DNA from: Panagrolaimus kolymaensis
Lineage: Eukaryota > Nematoda > Chromadorea > Rhabditida > Panagrolaimidae
Length of the DNA stretch: 64,000 nt
NCBI GenBank assembly: GCA_028622995.1
Contig: JAJQJQ010000009.1
Location: 1,488,001 to 1,552,000, forward strand
Direction of reading: 5' to 3'
Below, piece by piece: positions 21,625 to 34,200 of the stretch. Position 1 is the first letter of the stretch. Each line of letters starts with the position of its first letter. A model generated the notes under the pieces. It did no database searches and was not told where the DNA came from. It saw only the letters and a list, made by a program, of their open reading frames with translations. Position numbers and translations under genes: made by a program.

Positions 21625-24231
21625 TTAAAATTCAAAAAAGAAACAAAATGAAGCAATATGAAAAACTGCAATAAAAGCTCAAAAAAATTGTTAAAGAAAA
21701 AGCTTAATTATTTTTCGTTGCAAGAAAAAATCGAGTTTGAGTTAGCATGTAAAAATGAATGAATTATGTTTATTACGTTTAACTTTTCGATTTAAAACAG
21801 AACTTTTTTTTCGCAAGATTCGAATTGCTAGAAAATATGATGGCAATGAAACTTAAAAATTAATAAACCAACGTCATTCAAAAAATTATCAACTTCGTCG
21901 TCGCTAATCCTTTTATTATTATTTATTAACGTTTTTTTATATTTTTCTTAACTTCTTTTTTGTTTTGTTTCACAAGCTTTTTTTATATATAAAATAATTT
22001 TGACCGTTTAATGCCTATCTTCTCGGTTTTACTTTCATAAAATGCATAAATTTTTGGTGATTAAGATTTGATGTTGTTTTATTTTGTAGGCGTATCCCTT
22101 TATACCCCAGTTTTGAAACTAAACTGTTCACAAATGCTGTTTAACTTTTTAATAAATTTAATTTTTATATTTTCATGAAACACATTTTTAAACGAATACT
22201 CGCAAATACATTTAACTTTTAATTTAAAAAACCAAACAAAAGAAAAATAATAAAGTTAAGAAAAAATATACAAAAATTAAATAAAAGAGAAGAAAAAATA
22301 AAATTTTCATTGGCTCATTTTTTGCAAAATATAAAAAAACATTAGCAGTTTAAAATTTTAAAGAAAAAATAAAATATGATAGAATAAAAAAAGGCCTATG
22401 CTTTTGTTTGGCCTATTCAATTGATATTCATTGTTATCGACCACAAAAAAGAAAACGATTCTCTTTGCTTATTGATTAAAAAACGTAGGGAAAAACTAAA
22501 AATCATGGGCAGTATGTAGACTGATAAAAAAAATTAAAGAAAGCGAGTGCGGTTTTTATCAAAGATGGAAAATTAATGCTGCTGCTGCATACTTTTATTT
22601 TTTATTTTACTTTAGCGTTTTCTCTTATTATTTGAGCAAATTTTGAATATTTTGGTCTGTTTAATTTTTTTTTCTTTTTTCCTCAAATTAAAATATTTTT
22701 GAAATGATGATTAATGAATTAAGCCTGTCTTTTGGATTTATAAAATAGCAACAAAACACTAAATAAATTTATATAATTATTATGATCAAGGATGTGCAAA
22801 GGTTACGCACATAAAAGCATTTTCGTCGCCAGAGATTCCGGAGGAGGACTCATAATGAAAACAAGAAAAAATGGTGAAATAAGTTGTTAATCAAAATGGT
22901 AAGAACATTTTATTGTGAATATGAATGCATGAAAATAATCTTAATTTTCTTTGTAAAGTTTTAAATTCATCTGAATTTAATCTTGCTTCATTGCAATTTT
23001 TTTAGTGAGATATAAAACGAGAAATTAAAAATTGAAAAACAAAGAAATATCCTCCATTTTTTGGATTTCATTGAGTCAAAGTGATTTATTATATGCTCCT
23101 TCCTTTATCCTCCTTTTTATTTTGTAAATTTAAAATGTTTTAATTTAAATAAGTTATTTTTTAAATCGCTAATTTAAAACTTTGTAAACCAGTTTCTTAT
23201 AACAAGGAAAAAATTAGTTAATCTTATAATTTAACGATTAAAAGATATTTTTGGACACTAAATGTCATCGAGATCCTCTTTTTTTTCTTATCTAATATAA
23301 ACTTGTTTTTTTACTTTGACATTCATCTTTTGTCTTTCAACTTTGCTTTATTTTTTTTTTATCTTCAACAATCCCGTTTTATATGTGTTTGAGATTACTT
23401 ATGGCCGGTTTTTTTGTTGTTCATTTCCGCTTTTGCTAAAGATTACTTTTTCTTCTTCATAGGATTAAAGCAATTAAGGAAACTTTTGTTTCTAAAATAA
23501 GCTTTTTATTTAAAAAAATTAGTAAAAAGTTTTTATCGAAAAATTAACAAAAGTATATTTTGCAATTTTCTTTTATAAATTTGAAAGTTGGAACAAAACG
23601 AAAATCAAAGACATCATTTTTAAGTTAAAAAACTTATTGAGTAAGCCTCAAAAAATTAAAGCAAAAAGACATTAATATCTTTGATTTTTTATTTTCCTTC
23701 TCCAAATGTGTTAATGTTTTAATTTTTGTTTTGAACTTTCTCCGTTATTTTGTTTGTAATAATTATAAAATTTATTGATAGTTTTTTATTTTCATAGTTT
23801 AAAAATATTAAAACAAAGAAGAGCCAAAAAAATCAGTCAGAAATCACTTCTGATATTTTTTTGGTTAAAGCTTTCTTGATGAGAGATTTAAAAAGACTAT
23901 AATATACAACGACAAAAACATATAATACCTAAATAAAAATGTGTACAACAACAACAAGATACATATAAAATTAAACTTTTAATGATGATGAGAGAGATGC
24001 GGCGTACAATATTTAAAATTTTAAAATTGCACGTATTATTTTTTTGAGTGTTTGAACTTGTCAAATTAATAAAAAGACAAAGTAAAAAAAAGACAGAAAA
24101 AAACATTTTTTTTATGGGTTTTGAAATTTTTTTCAGCAGCGTCATTGAAAGTAAGAAAAAGGTGACTGCTGAAAAGAAAATCGGCCAATCACATTTTTGA
24201 TTGTTCTTTGAATCATTTTTTATTAAAATAT
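21625..24231. other. 2.6-kb intergenic region, no gene seen
   Basis: Both strands searched. Only low-complexity ORFs (for example 23897-24145 on the minus strand). One less AT-rich spot at about 22790-22860 (GATTCCGGAGGAGGACTC) has no assignable function. Confidence 0.5.
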
Positions 24232-24920
24232 TTAAATGTCATTATCTTCAGGATTGTATCTCTGAACTCCAATGGGAGATCTTCCAAGAATTTCCCGCAG
24301 TGTTGGTCGAGTAGCTCTCACATTATAAGAAGCTCCATTTTCATCAAAGAATAATGCGGAAGGTTTCGAATAACTTCGAGGCCAAATTAATTCGCCACCA
24401 ACTGAACCTATGGGTCGAATGAATTGACTGGCAAAAGTATTATCAATATTTCTTTCACGCTCCAATAAACGTTTATAAACATCTTCGAGGGTGATAGCAT
24501 TTATAACTAAAAAAAATAAGGCACTTTAGTTTACTGTATATTTTTTTTGGTGAAATTGATTTTTATAAAAGTTTTGCAATGATTTTTAGGAATTATCAAA
24601 AATCAAAAAAACCTGTTTTTCTGATATCGAATAAAAAACTTTTAAAGAGTGTTAAATGTCTAAATTTTTAGTAATCAGCAGCCCAAAAAGTCAGAAGACA
24701 AAAACAAAGTAGAAACAAACGATTTTTAATTTTGAAACTTTGTTTTTATTTTTTTAACCTTAAAAAAAATTTATTTGTTTGTTTTTGTACAAATAATTTT
24801 TTTATTGCTTTTTATGGTTTCTAATTTTAGAAATAAATTTTTGGATAAACAAATAAATTATTTTTACTTACCAATAATTAATGATAAGAAGAAGCATATG
24901 TTGGAAGTAACTGATACCAT
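24232..24920 (-). CDS. Small secreted protein of about 106 aa, unknown family
   Basis: Exon 1 starts at ATG 24920 (MVSVTSNICFFLLSLIIxxINA signal peptide) and ends at a GTAAGT donor near 24872; exon 2 starts after a TTTTTTTAG acceptor near 24508 and ends at TAA 24232. Mature sequence: ITLEDVYKRLLERERNID, then Gly/Pro/Arg-rich segments (RPIGSVGGELIWPRSYSKP and GRSPIGVQRYNPEDNDI). No cysteines after the signal. KR and RER sites could be processing sites, so a neuropeptide-like precursor is possible, but no amidation GKR/GRR motif is seen. Confidence 0.6.
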
Positions 24921-26703
24921 TGTTCTATTTTTATATTTTGCAGCAAAAAAATTAGAGATTAATTAAGTAAACAGGATTTTCCCAAATTAATCTAATTTGA
25001 GAAAAAATAATTGAAGAAAGGATAAATTTAATTGCAGCTGATTTCAGAAGCAAAAATAGCTCGTGAGAAATAAGGTTTTTATTTGTTTCGATCTAAAAAA
25101 ATATGGGAATAAAATACTTTGAAAGGATTCCTTTTTTTTCGTACCATCAAAAAAAGCTCACGATCACGCGCGCAAAAAAATAAAATAAAAGGAAAATAAT
25201 AATTAAAAAGATAGAGTTTTGAAAAATGGAAAGAATAACAAACAAATTTTTTTCTTCTTCAAAAAAACTGGGTTTCTTTTTGATACAAAACAATCAAACA
25301 TAAATTTACCTAAAATAAAAAATCTTAAAACCAAAAAACAAAAGCTCATAATTTTTTAATTAGCTATTATCACAACTCTTCTATTGCAAAAAAAAAAGAT
25401 TTCTATCGCACTTATGTTAAATGATATTTATAAAGACTATCATTTTATACCCAAAATAAGTTAGATAAACTTTTATGAAAAATGACTTTTGTTCTTAACT
25501 GCCTCTGCAACCGCAGTTCACTTTTATACATATATATTCAGCGAGAAGAAGTCACAGCAGCCTTAAAAAGAAAAATTGAAAGAACAAAAAAAAATTCATT
25601 CTTTATTTTTTCTTCAGATGACGTACTGGTTTTTCATTCGCTACCATGTATATCAATAAATTACTTAACTTTAATTTTTATCAAACTTTTTATACTTTCT
25701 TTAACTTTTTCTCGTTCGTCTTTCATTCCTTTTTTTTCAGCGGTATAAAGTGTGATAGTTACTTTCTTCCTTCATTGGTTTTTTGATAATCAAAAAATGT
25801 TTGATGATGATAAATAAAAATACGCCCGTAAAACGTCCTCAACCACTCCTATCTTCTATTCTATGTTGCTCGATGATCAATCAAGAAGTAAATTACGAAG
25901 TAGTGGTAGCCCATCATCGTCGCATGCTTTTAACAGTTAGTTAGTTTATCACCCGTAGGAGCGACTACAAGATATGCATGGAGTACAAAATGTTTTTGAT
26001 ATTTGAATGCGGGTAAGAAATGGAAATAAACGATGCGACTTTTTGCACGTTTCAAGTTTCAATGTGTCGTCTTGTTGATAAAAGTTTTTTATTTTGATTT
26101 AATTTTTAATGAATTGTGACCATTAAGAAGTTGTTGTTTTTCTCACTCTCTCTTTAGATTGATTGAATGCACATAAATACATAGTGTTATGTTTTTTAAA
26201 CTTTTGATCACTTGTATTTCTACTTTCCTTTTTTTGAAAATCAGAAAATATAAAGTATAATGTAGCAGAAATATGTTTTTAGTTTTGTTTTTGCTACGGT
26301 GACAAAATTTTGCCATGTGTTGTTGTTGCAGGTTAGTAAGGTTATGTAGTGGCGAAATGGAAATGTATCTTTGGAGTAAGAAAGTATGTAGGAAAAAAGA
26401 CAAAATATATTACGCACAACCGCAATGAATAAGTTTATTAGCGTGATTCAATCTAAAAATAATTGTTTGTTACTCATTCAAAAATGATGTCTGTGGTTAT
26501 TCAACTTTCAACTTTTTATGTAATTAAAATAACATTAACTATAATGAAATTAAGTAACAAAAACACAATAAGCCTTATTTTTTTAAAGATGCATTTTCTG
26601 GATGCTGTTACGCAGTGAATATTCATGGTCATTGAATTTTAAAACGATTTATTAATTTCTTGAATACTTAAAACAATTTAAAACGTATTAAGTTTTATGT
26701 TTT
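24921..26703. other. Intergenic, no gene seen
   Basis: AT-rich; the plus-strand ORF at 25482-25748 has no family features. A more balanced segment at about 25830-25990 (CGTCCTCAACCACTCC ... CATCATCGTCGC) might be regulatory. Confidence 0.4.
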
Positions 26704-28441
26704 TCATCCAATAGCGTAAGTGTGAGGACCAGGCGCGGCTTTGCAAACATAATGCGAAGCTTTTGAGCACGGTGATATTTTCCATTTTCCTGATGTTGAA
26801 TAACCTGGAAAATAGTAAACCGATAAACAATTATCATCATTTGTACTTGAAAGTTTTGGTTCATTTGGAGCATAATTCGTGTAATTTACAGAGCTTTTAT
26901 CAGACCATTCATTATTTTTTATGCTGCCAATCCATATAGTTATATTTGGTTTTTCGTTTAACCAATAACTAAATGGCTGTTCCAGAGCTTAAAAAGCCAA
27001 AAATTATTTAAAATCTAATTAAAAACTAGAAAAGAAATTTAGCAAGAATAAATTGCAATTCCTTTTCACTGTGAATAGATGCTAAATGTGCTTCGCTTGT
27101 TCTAGCACATTCCTTTTCTGCGTGTTCCCATGTGTAATCGATCCACGATAAAAGGTAGCAATATCCCGTTTCTTTATTATAAAGCCAATCCCTAAAAAAG
27201 GTAAAAATGAAAAAAATCATTTATACTATGAATGGAAAAAGGAATAAATAAATTTTTTTAAAGAAAAGTATTCAATTCAATCTGGTATTTATTAAAAAAT
27301 CTTACACATTATCCTAAGGACACTTTGGAGCAGAAGTTGTTGGATGAATGATGGGCTTCTTTTTCGTCGTATGTGGTGGCATGGTTGTAGCTGCTTTTTT
27401 GGTTGATGCCATCGTTGTAGTTATTTTAGTAGTAATTGGAACAGTTATATGAGCCAAAGTGGTAGAAATTTTAGCTGTAGATGCCACGGTTGTAGGAGCC
27501 CTAGTTGTATGTAACTTAGTTGTAGTGGCCAAAGTTGTAGGCGCTACAGTCTTTGGTGTCATAATAGTAGAAGTTTTAGTTGTTGGGGCCATAGTTGTAG
27601 TTGCTTTTTTGGTTGATGCCATAGTTGTAATAATTTTAGTAGTAATTGGAACAGTTGTAGAAGCCAAAGTGGTTAAAATCCTAACTGTAGACGGGGCGGT
27701 TGTAGGAGCACTAGTTGTAGGTAATCTAGTTGTGGGGGCTAAAGTTGAAGTCAATATAGCAGCAGGTGTCTCTGTTTTCTGTGTCATAGTTGTATGTGTC
27801 AAAGTAGTAGATGCCACAGTCGTTGAGAGCAAAGTTTCAGGCACTATAGTCGTTGATGTAATAGTTGTTTATGCCATTGTTATCGAAGCTATAGTATCAC
27901 TTTTTGGCTCTATAGAAACAGCATCTAATGGAGTAACATTTTGGTTAGCTCCAAATTCACAAATAAATGGAAATTCTTCAAAACAATCCTCAGCCTCCCA
28001 GCCACCATGCTCAATGTTTACTGCAACGCATAAAGCTGCTTTTTTTCCTTCTTGACCTTGGATGAAATTTTCATAATCAAACTTTTTTTCTTTATTGATC
28101 CATTCAAAATTTTCAAAATTATGAAGGCGATGTCCACCCGACCAAAAGTAATTGCTTTTTGTTTCATTTAAAATTGATCCAGCTATTTCTAAAAAAAATT
28201 AATTAGTCTGTATTTTTAATTACTGTAACTTACGATCGATAAAAACATTGACATAATTATTTTTAATTTCCAACAAATTTGCTCCAAATGATTGACAATG
28301 ATGCTGGGCTAAAGCAAATTTCTTGTAAGCTGAATGGAAAGAGTAACAAATCGAAGGGTCATCATCTAAATGCAAGCTATTGGGAGGACATTCTCCCAAA
28401 GCAAAAGCAAAAAACCCTGCAAACAATAGAAAGCGAAACAT
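26704..28441 (-). pseudogene. Two-domain C-type lectin gene with Thr-rich linker, decaying
   Basis: ATG 28441 opens a signal peptide (MFRFLLFAGFFAFALG) and a first C-type lectin domain (CPPNSLHLDD ... WINKEKKFDY ... GWEAEDCFEEFPFICEF). A Thr/Ala-rich linker of about 185 codons (APTTxxPTT repeats) follows, then a second lectin domain (DWLYNKETGYCYLL, CARTSEAHLASIHS, WIGSIKNNEW, NCLSVYYF, YVCKAAPG). Three lesions are visible: TAA at 27869-27871 and TAG at 27314-27316, both in frame with the exon 1/exon 2 join, and a donor after the second domain's first exon reading CT instead of GT at 27041-27042. A truncated secreted single-lectin protein could still be made. Family role: carbohydrate binding, often pathogen response. 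Confidence 0.82.
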
Positions 28442-28802
28442 CGTGCTTCAAATACGATTTTTTCATTTTATTTTTTCAAATTTATACTGAATTTTTAAAA
28501 ACTTTTAATGGAAGCATAACTTTTTAATTTGTATTATAATAATTTTAATAAAAAGCATTTATCAAATGTGATACTAAGTGATTTATTTTTTCGTGGCGTT
28601 TTCTTTAAAAATTTTATCGTCTGCTAAAAGCTACAATAAAGTGTTTATTAAGAGAAATATCACATAAAAAAAATACATAAATTTTTAAAATATGGAAAAT
28701 TAAATTAAAGATAAAATTCTTGCATTCCTGAATTAACTAAAAAACAAAGCAAGCCAAATTGGAATTTTTAAAAGAATACAGAAAAAAAATTTTTAGAAAC
28801 CA
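28442..28802. other. Intergenic, no gene seen
   Basis: AT-rich spacer between the lectin gene start and the tRNA. Confidence 0.4.
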
Positions 28803-28884
28803 CGATGACGATGAGATTCGAACTCACGCGGGAAAATCCCAATGGATTAGCAGTCCATCGCCTTAACCACTCGGCCACGTCATC
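28803..28884 (-). tRNA. tRNA-Ser(GCT)
   Basis: Read on the minus strand: acceptor stem GATGACG/CGTCATC with G discriminator. D-arm TGGCCGAGTGGTTAAGG; anticodon loop CTGCTAA with anticodon GCT in the GGATGGACTGCTAATCCA context. A long variable arm (GGGATTTTCCCGC) as in class II Ser tRNAs, then T-arm GAGTTCGAATCTC. No intron. Decodes AGC/AGT serine codons. Confidence 0.97.
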
Positions 28885-31285
28885 CCGAACGCATCAAGAA
28901 AAAAAATGGAACTAAAGCGCTAGAAAAAAAAGAGAAGAAGAAATAAGTGCGTGTCCTTTTTTTGCACAAAAGCGTTTGGTTTGAGTGTTGTCGTTGGTTG
29001 TTGCCAGACGAACAACCAAAAAGGAAAATTAAAGACAAAAAAATATGACTTGAATAATTTTTCTTTAATGAAAGGCCTGTTTTTTGTTTGTTTTTGATTG
29101 TAAGTCTTTTTTCGGTGATAATAATAAGTGAACTTTCAATAACCATATTTTTTTCAACACTCTTAAATTTTTTTTAGAATAAACAGTTGAAATCGAAAAT
29201 ATTTTTTAAGCGCTAAATAGCCTTTTCAAGTCTAATATTGTAATAACAAAAAGAAAAAACACTGGACTTCGCCGCCATTGCAGCTGGAAAAAATAAATGC
29301 AACGCATTTTTTTAAAAATCTTTGTTGAAATGCTTTTTTTATTTATTGATTTGTTCTTTCCTTTCTTCTTTTTTTTGAATATTTTAATAATGTTTCTTAA
29401 TTTTTAAATAATTTTCCTTAATTTTTTTCTTCAACAAATTGTAGTATTTTTCTAAAACAAAAAAAAGCTACCAAACAATTTACTGAGGATTTCGTTAAAA
29501 TAGTTGCAATTGGAAATCACTTTAAAAGATTTCACACAATTTTTTCTTTACGTTTTTGGATTGGAAAAACATGAGATAATTGCTAATATCAAGTTTTAAA
29601 ACCGAAATCAATAATTTGGTTAAAATTTTAAATAAAACTCACAGAATAATAGTAAGATTGGATAAAAAAAAGAAAATGATAGACGTTAATATGGAAACGT
29701 TGTGATAATTATGAATCAAATGCTCGAAGTTTTATGGGTCAACTCAAAAATTGTTTTGAAACTAACATTCTCTGATTCATCCACCACAAAGAAATCATAA
29801 AAATTTGTTGCTTCAAACATAAAACAAGATTTGTAAAAATTTTATCCAAAAGTTATATTTATATTGAACCATTAATTAATTAAGTATTATAATTTTTCAA
29901 AAACTTCTATTTAATTTTTTACATTCTCCAAGAAATTTTCCTTTTTTGATTATTTTATTTTCCAAATAAAAAATTATAACACAAAACAAAATTCATTTAT
30001 ATTCAAAACTCATTCAAACCTTTTTCAAAGACTCTGCTTTTTTGGAAGCCAATTTGCTCGAAGAAGCCTTTGAAGTTGGTTTGAAAAAAGTTTGGTCCCA
30101 AAAAAACTTAAAAGCATGCTTCTTTGCCTCTTACACTTTAAAAAAATATTCCAGTTTCTTTTTTTATTTATTTTTCAACCCCTGAAGTTAGAAAACTTGA
30201 AAACCAAAAACACTTTCCTCTTTCATCATTTTCATTTTTATTATTATATTTGGATGCCGTTCAAGACTATTGCCAAGTTTTTCTTTTTCTCCTTAGCCAC
30301 CTTCAATTTTTACGGAAGTGGTCAAAAAAAGAAAACTCTCTGTGGATGGACAACCGGAAATCGCATGGGCCCAATTTTATTTTTTTCTCCTTTAAGAAAG
30401 TGCACATTTTCTTGTTGGATGGATTGTCAAAAAATTTATATTCTATTCTTTTTTAAGATTTTTTAAGGAAAAAAGGTGTATTGTCGTTCGTCGTTGTATA
30501 TATTTACTACTTTTAGAAGGGCATGGACATTATCCATTTCTATATTTTTTCTATTTTATGTTACTAAAAAAATATTTTAATAGTAGTTTGGGTATAGCGA
30601 CGATGGCTAACATTTATGAACCGTGCAAAAACCAAAATATCTCTTTTTGGTTGGTTACTTTGAAGGCCTCCAAAAAAAAGTATACGAGTGTCAGATGTTT
30701 CCGGTATTTCAACCAAAATAAAAAAAAAAGAGAGATGGCGATGTCCATTTTTTGAGGTTTAAACGAACAAAACTATTTTGTTGTTCATTTTTTTTTCATG
30801 AAGGCCAGCTTTTTTGGTAAAGTTTGTTGTTGTTAATAATAGCCTCCTCTCGCTTGAATCAAAGGTAGCAGCGACACTAGAAATTTTTTTTTGGGATAAA
30901 TGTTTTTTTTTTGAAGAAAATAAAAAACAAATGTATACAATTTTTTTTGAAGATTGAAAAAAAATAATAAAAACTTTGCATGGTTTTTTTCTTCTGCTTT
31001 TTTTCCAGACGGCTAAACGTGGTCTCAATCTTTTTTTTTGAGGAGAAAGAAGCTAGCTTATTGCTTAAAAAAATATGAAAAGTTTTTTGCATAAAAAATA
31101 AAAAAAAGTAATAACCTTCTTAAATCTTTTTTTTATTTAAGTTTTTTTATAAATCGTGCAACATTTTTGTCGTCTGCTTTTTTGTCATCGATAACTAATT
31201 ATAATTTTTCTTTTGTAGAAAAAAAAATGTTAATTTTTTCTAATTATTTATTTTTTATTTAATCGATCAATAAATCTAATTTATT
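28885..31285. other. 2.4-kb intergenic region, no gene seen
   Basis: Long T/A tracts dominate; ORFs at 30092-30466 and 30759-31092 are low-complexity. Likely holds the 5' regulatory DNA of the LDLa/EGF gene. Confidence 0.5.
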
Positions 31286-34200
31286 TTGAATGAGTTTATT
31301 AAAAATAATTATAACTGTATGTTTCGATTATTGCTGTTATTCACTGCCGATTTTTTTCTTCGCCATCGAAATTTTTTCATTTTTATTAAAAAAATTATTT
31401 CTCCATTTTTTTCGTCGTTTTTATTATTTATTTTTATTATTATTTTACAATTTAAATTTGCAACAAGTCAATGGCCAAATTATGAAGGTTTGTTAATTAT
31501 AAAAATTTCAAGGTAAAAATAATCGTTGTGGGATTATTTTTTTCAGCTGTTAGTAAAAGATTATCAGATCGATGTGATATCGGTGAATTTGATTGTGCCT
31601 TAGGTGATACATGTATACCATTATCGAAATTTCGTGACGGGGAAATTAATTGTCTTGATGGTAGCGATGAATGTAAGTTTCCTTACTATTTAGTTTCACA
31701 CTTTTTATTATTCAAATTATTTTTTTTTGCAGTTTGTTATCCAGGACAAATAAAATGCGGGACATATTGTGTGGAATTAAAACATTTGGGTGAATGTTTA
31801 GCTAATCCAAAATGTGAAAATTTTACTATTTTACCTTCATATTGTAAACTATTAAGTAATTTTTTTACCGTTATTTTTTAAAAGTTTGATTTATAAGCAA
31901 CTTTTAGAAACAAAACTTTGCCATTTTGAAAATGCTCTTCCATGTAAAGGTTATGGAGAATGTGTTTTAAGAAAATGGTTAATGGATGGAAAACGAGATT
32001 GTTTGGATGGAAGCGATGAAGGTTTTTAATATTTTGATAATTTTTATAAAATAATTTTTTCGCTTTAAGACAAAGATTATGTTCGTTTATTAACTTCGTG
32101 TTTATATCCTCCAAAACCACCATCTTCAAATATTCCAAATAATGGATTTATTCCTCAACAACCAAATGGAAATAATGGCGGCGGTGACGGAGGCGGTGAT
32201 TTCAACATACATAATTATAATAATAATTTTCCACCTTCGCCTTCTTCGCCTCATTTATTTCCTTCACCTCCCTCACTACCAGGACAGCCACAGCCACGGC
32301 CGCAGTGGCCAAACAACAATTACAACAACAACAACAATCAATATCCCGGAGCGAGCGGAAGTTATGCCACAACAACAACAACATTAAAGCCTGAGCCTCC
32401 TGAATACCCATGGAAGCCATTGCCGCCATTACCAACCGATCCATATTTAAATGGAGGTGGAGACAATAATAATGAATTGGTTCCAATTAATCCATTTGTG
32501 AGAGTTCCATTAACCTTAAAACCACCAAATACAAATAACAATGGTGAAAATGCTATAAATCCAACGAGGCCATCCAACTTTGGAAGCGAACCTGGCAATT
32601 ATGACGGTGGAGGAGGAGAAAATAAAAATCATGGATTGCCGACACCAAATTTTGGTCAAAATGGTGTTGAAAGTGGAGGGGGTGTTTATGGATCACCCAT
32701 GACCCCTATAATTCCAATAAATAAATTTACTAAACCTCCTTATCCATTTGAATCAGGATCAGGAGGACCGATCGAAGGTGAAACAGGAGAACACGGACAT
32801 CATCAAACTTGGCCCACATCAACAGAAAAAAATGAGTATGCAAATTTCTTAAAAAAGCAAAGTTAAAAAATTTTATTAATTTTTATTTTTTTTAGTGGCT
32901 GGGTGGATATAGTTATAACTAAAATTCCTCCACCAACAAATCCACCAACTCCACATTCTGGAGATTTGAAACAAACTCATTTTCCACCATGGAACCCCCA
33001 CCAAATAATTGTTCCAGATAATTTTGGAAATAATATTTTTCCTAATCAACCTCAGCCAGTTATACCTACTTTACCTCCTTCAATTCCAATTATTCCAACA
33101 AGTTTAACTAAGCCAACGACGACGACGGAAAAATCACCTTTCTTTCCATGGAATGGCGAAGGTACACATACGGGCGGCAATGGAGCTACAAGTTCCACTG
33201 AACATACCCATCATAGTCATGGAAATTCTCATGGTGGCCCATCGTCAAGTGAAAAACCTAATGAAATATGGAATCCAAATGATGAATGGCTTATAGCTCC
33301 CATTGGTGGCTCAAATCATCGACCCACAACTAAAACCCATTTTGGGCATCAGACAAATCATCCATGGCCTCAACCTCTTCCAACTTATTTTCCACCACCA
33401 ACGAGACCACCAACGCCTCCAAATCCCATATGGCCGCCACCACATTTTCGAACTCGAACTACACCTCCACCAAGATCCTCCACCACTCCAAAATATTCAG
33501 AACATCTTGGAACTGTTGAAGCGCCAATAGTCGTTTCTGATCCATATTTATTTATTTCTGGCTTAAATACACAACTAACAACTTCAACTCCACCAAAAAC
33601 TTTAAATTGTACAGAAAAAATTAAAAAAGCTGCAAGCGAATTAGTTCCAAATCCAATGTGTGAATGTCCAGCGGGTCAAATGAAAAATAAACAAAATCAA
33701 TGTGTGAGAGCTGAAATTTCAACGTTTCGTGCTCGTTTAATGCATCTTTGCAAAGTTGGAGTGAGAGATAATTTTGTTGTTGAAAACGAACCACAAATAT
33801 TACTTTGGAAGGTAGAAAATTTTTTTTAGCATTTTTTCAAACCAAGAAAAACTTTAATTTTTAAATATGAAATTTTTTGGAAGTCCTAATCTTTATTTTT
33901 AAAAATTTTAGAATATTAAATTTTTTTTGAAGGTTTTTAACTTTTTTTTCTCCATTTTTTTAGCTTGCCACTGCTTTTGATTATCCATTATGCGTTCGAA
34001 AAGCAGATGATATAATTATTTTTAATACCGTTTGCAATGGTTGTGAATTTAGTGATTTGATTGATCGTTATGCAATGAATAATGATCTCTCCGATATTGA
34101 TGTTAAATTAAGTGGTATGTCTTTCTATTTTTATCGTCTGCTTTTCGACTATTTTTTCTTTACTTCTTTTATTTTTCTTATAAAAATATATGTTTTTGTT

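Noticed and set aside
27459..28055. 198-aa Val/Ala-rich plus-strand ORF
   Set aside because: It is the antisense shadow of the Thr-rich linker of the lectin gene.
30092..31092. Phe/Lys-rich ORFs on both strands
   Set aside because: They come from poly-T/poly-A tracts; no protein-like composition.
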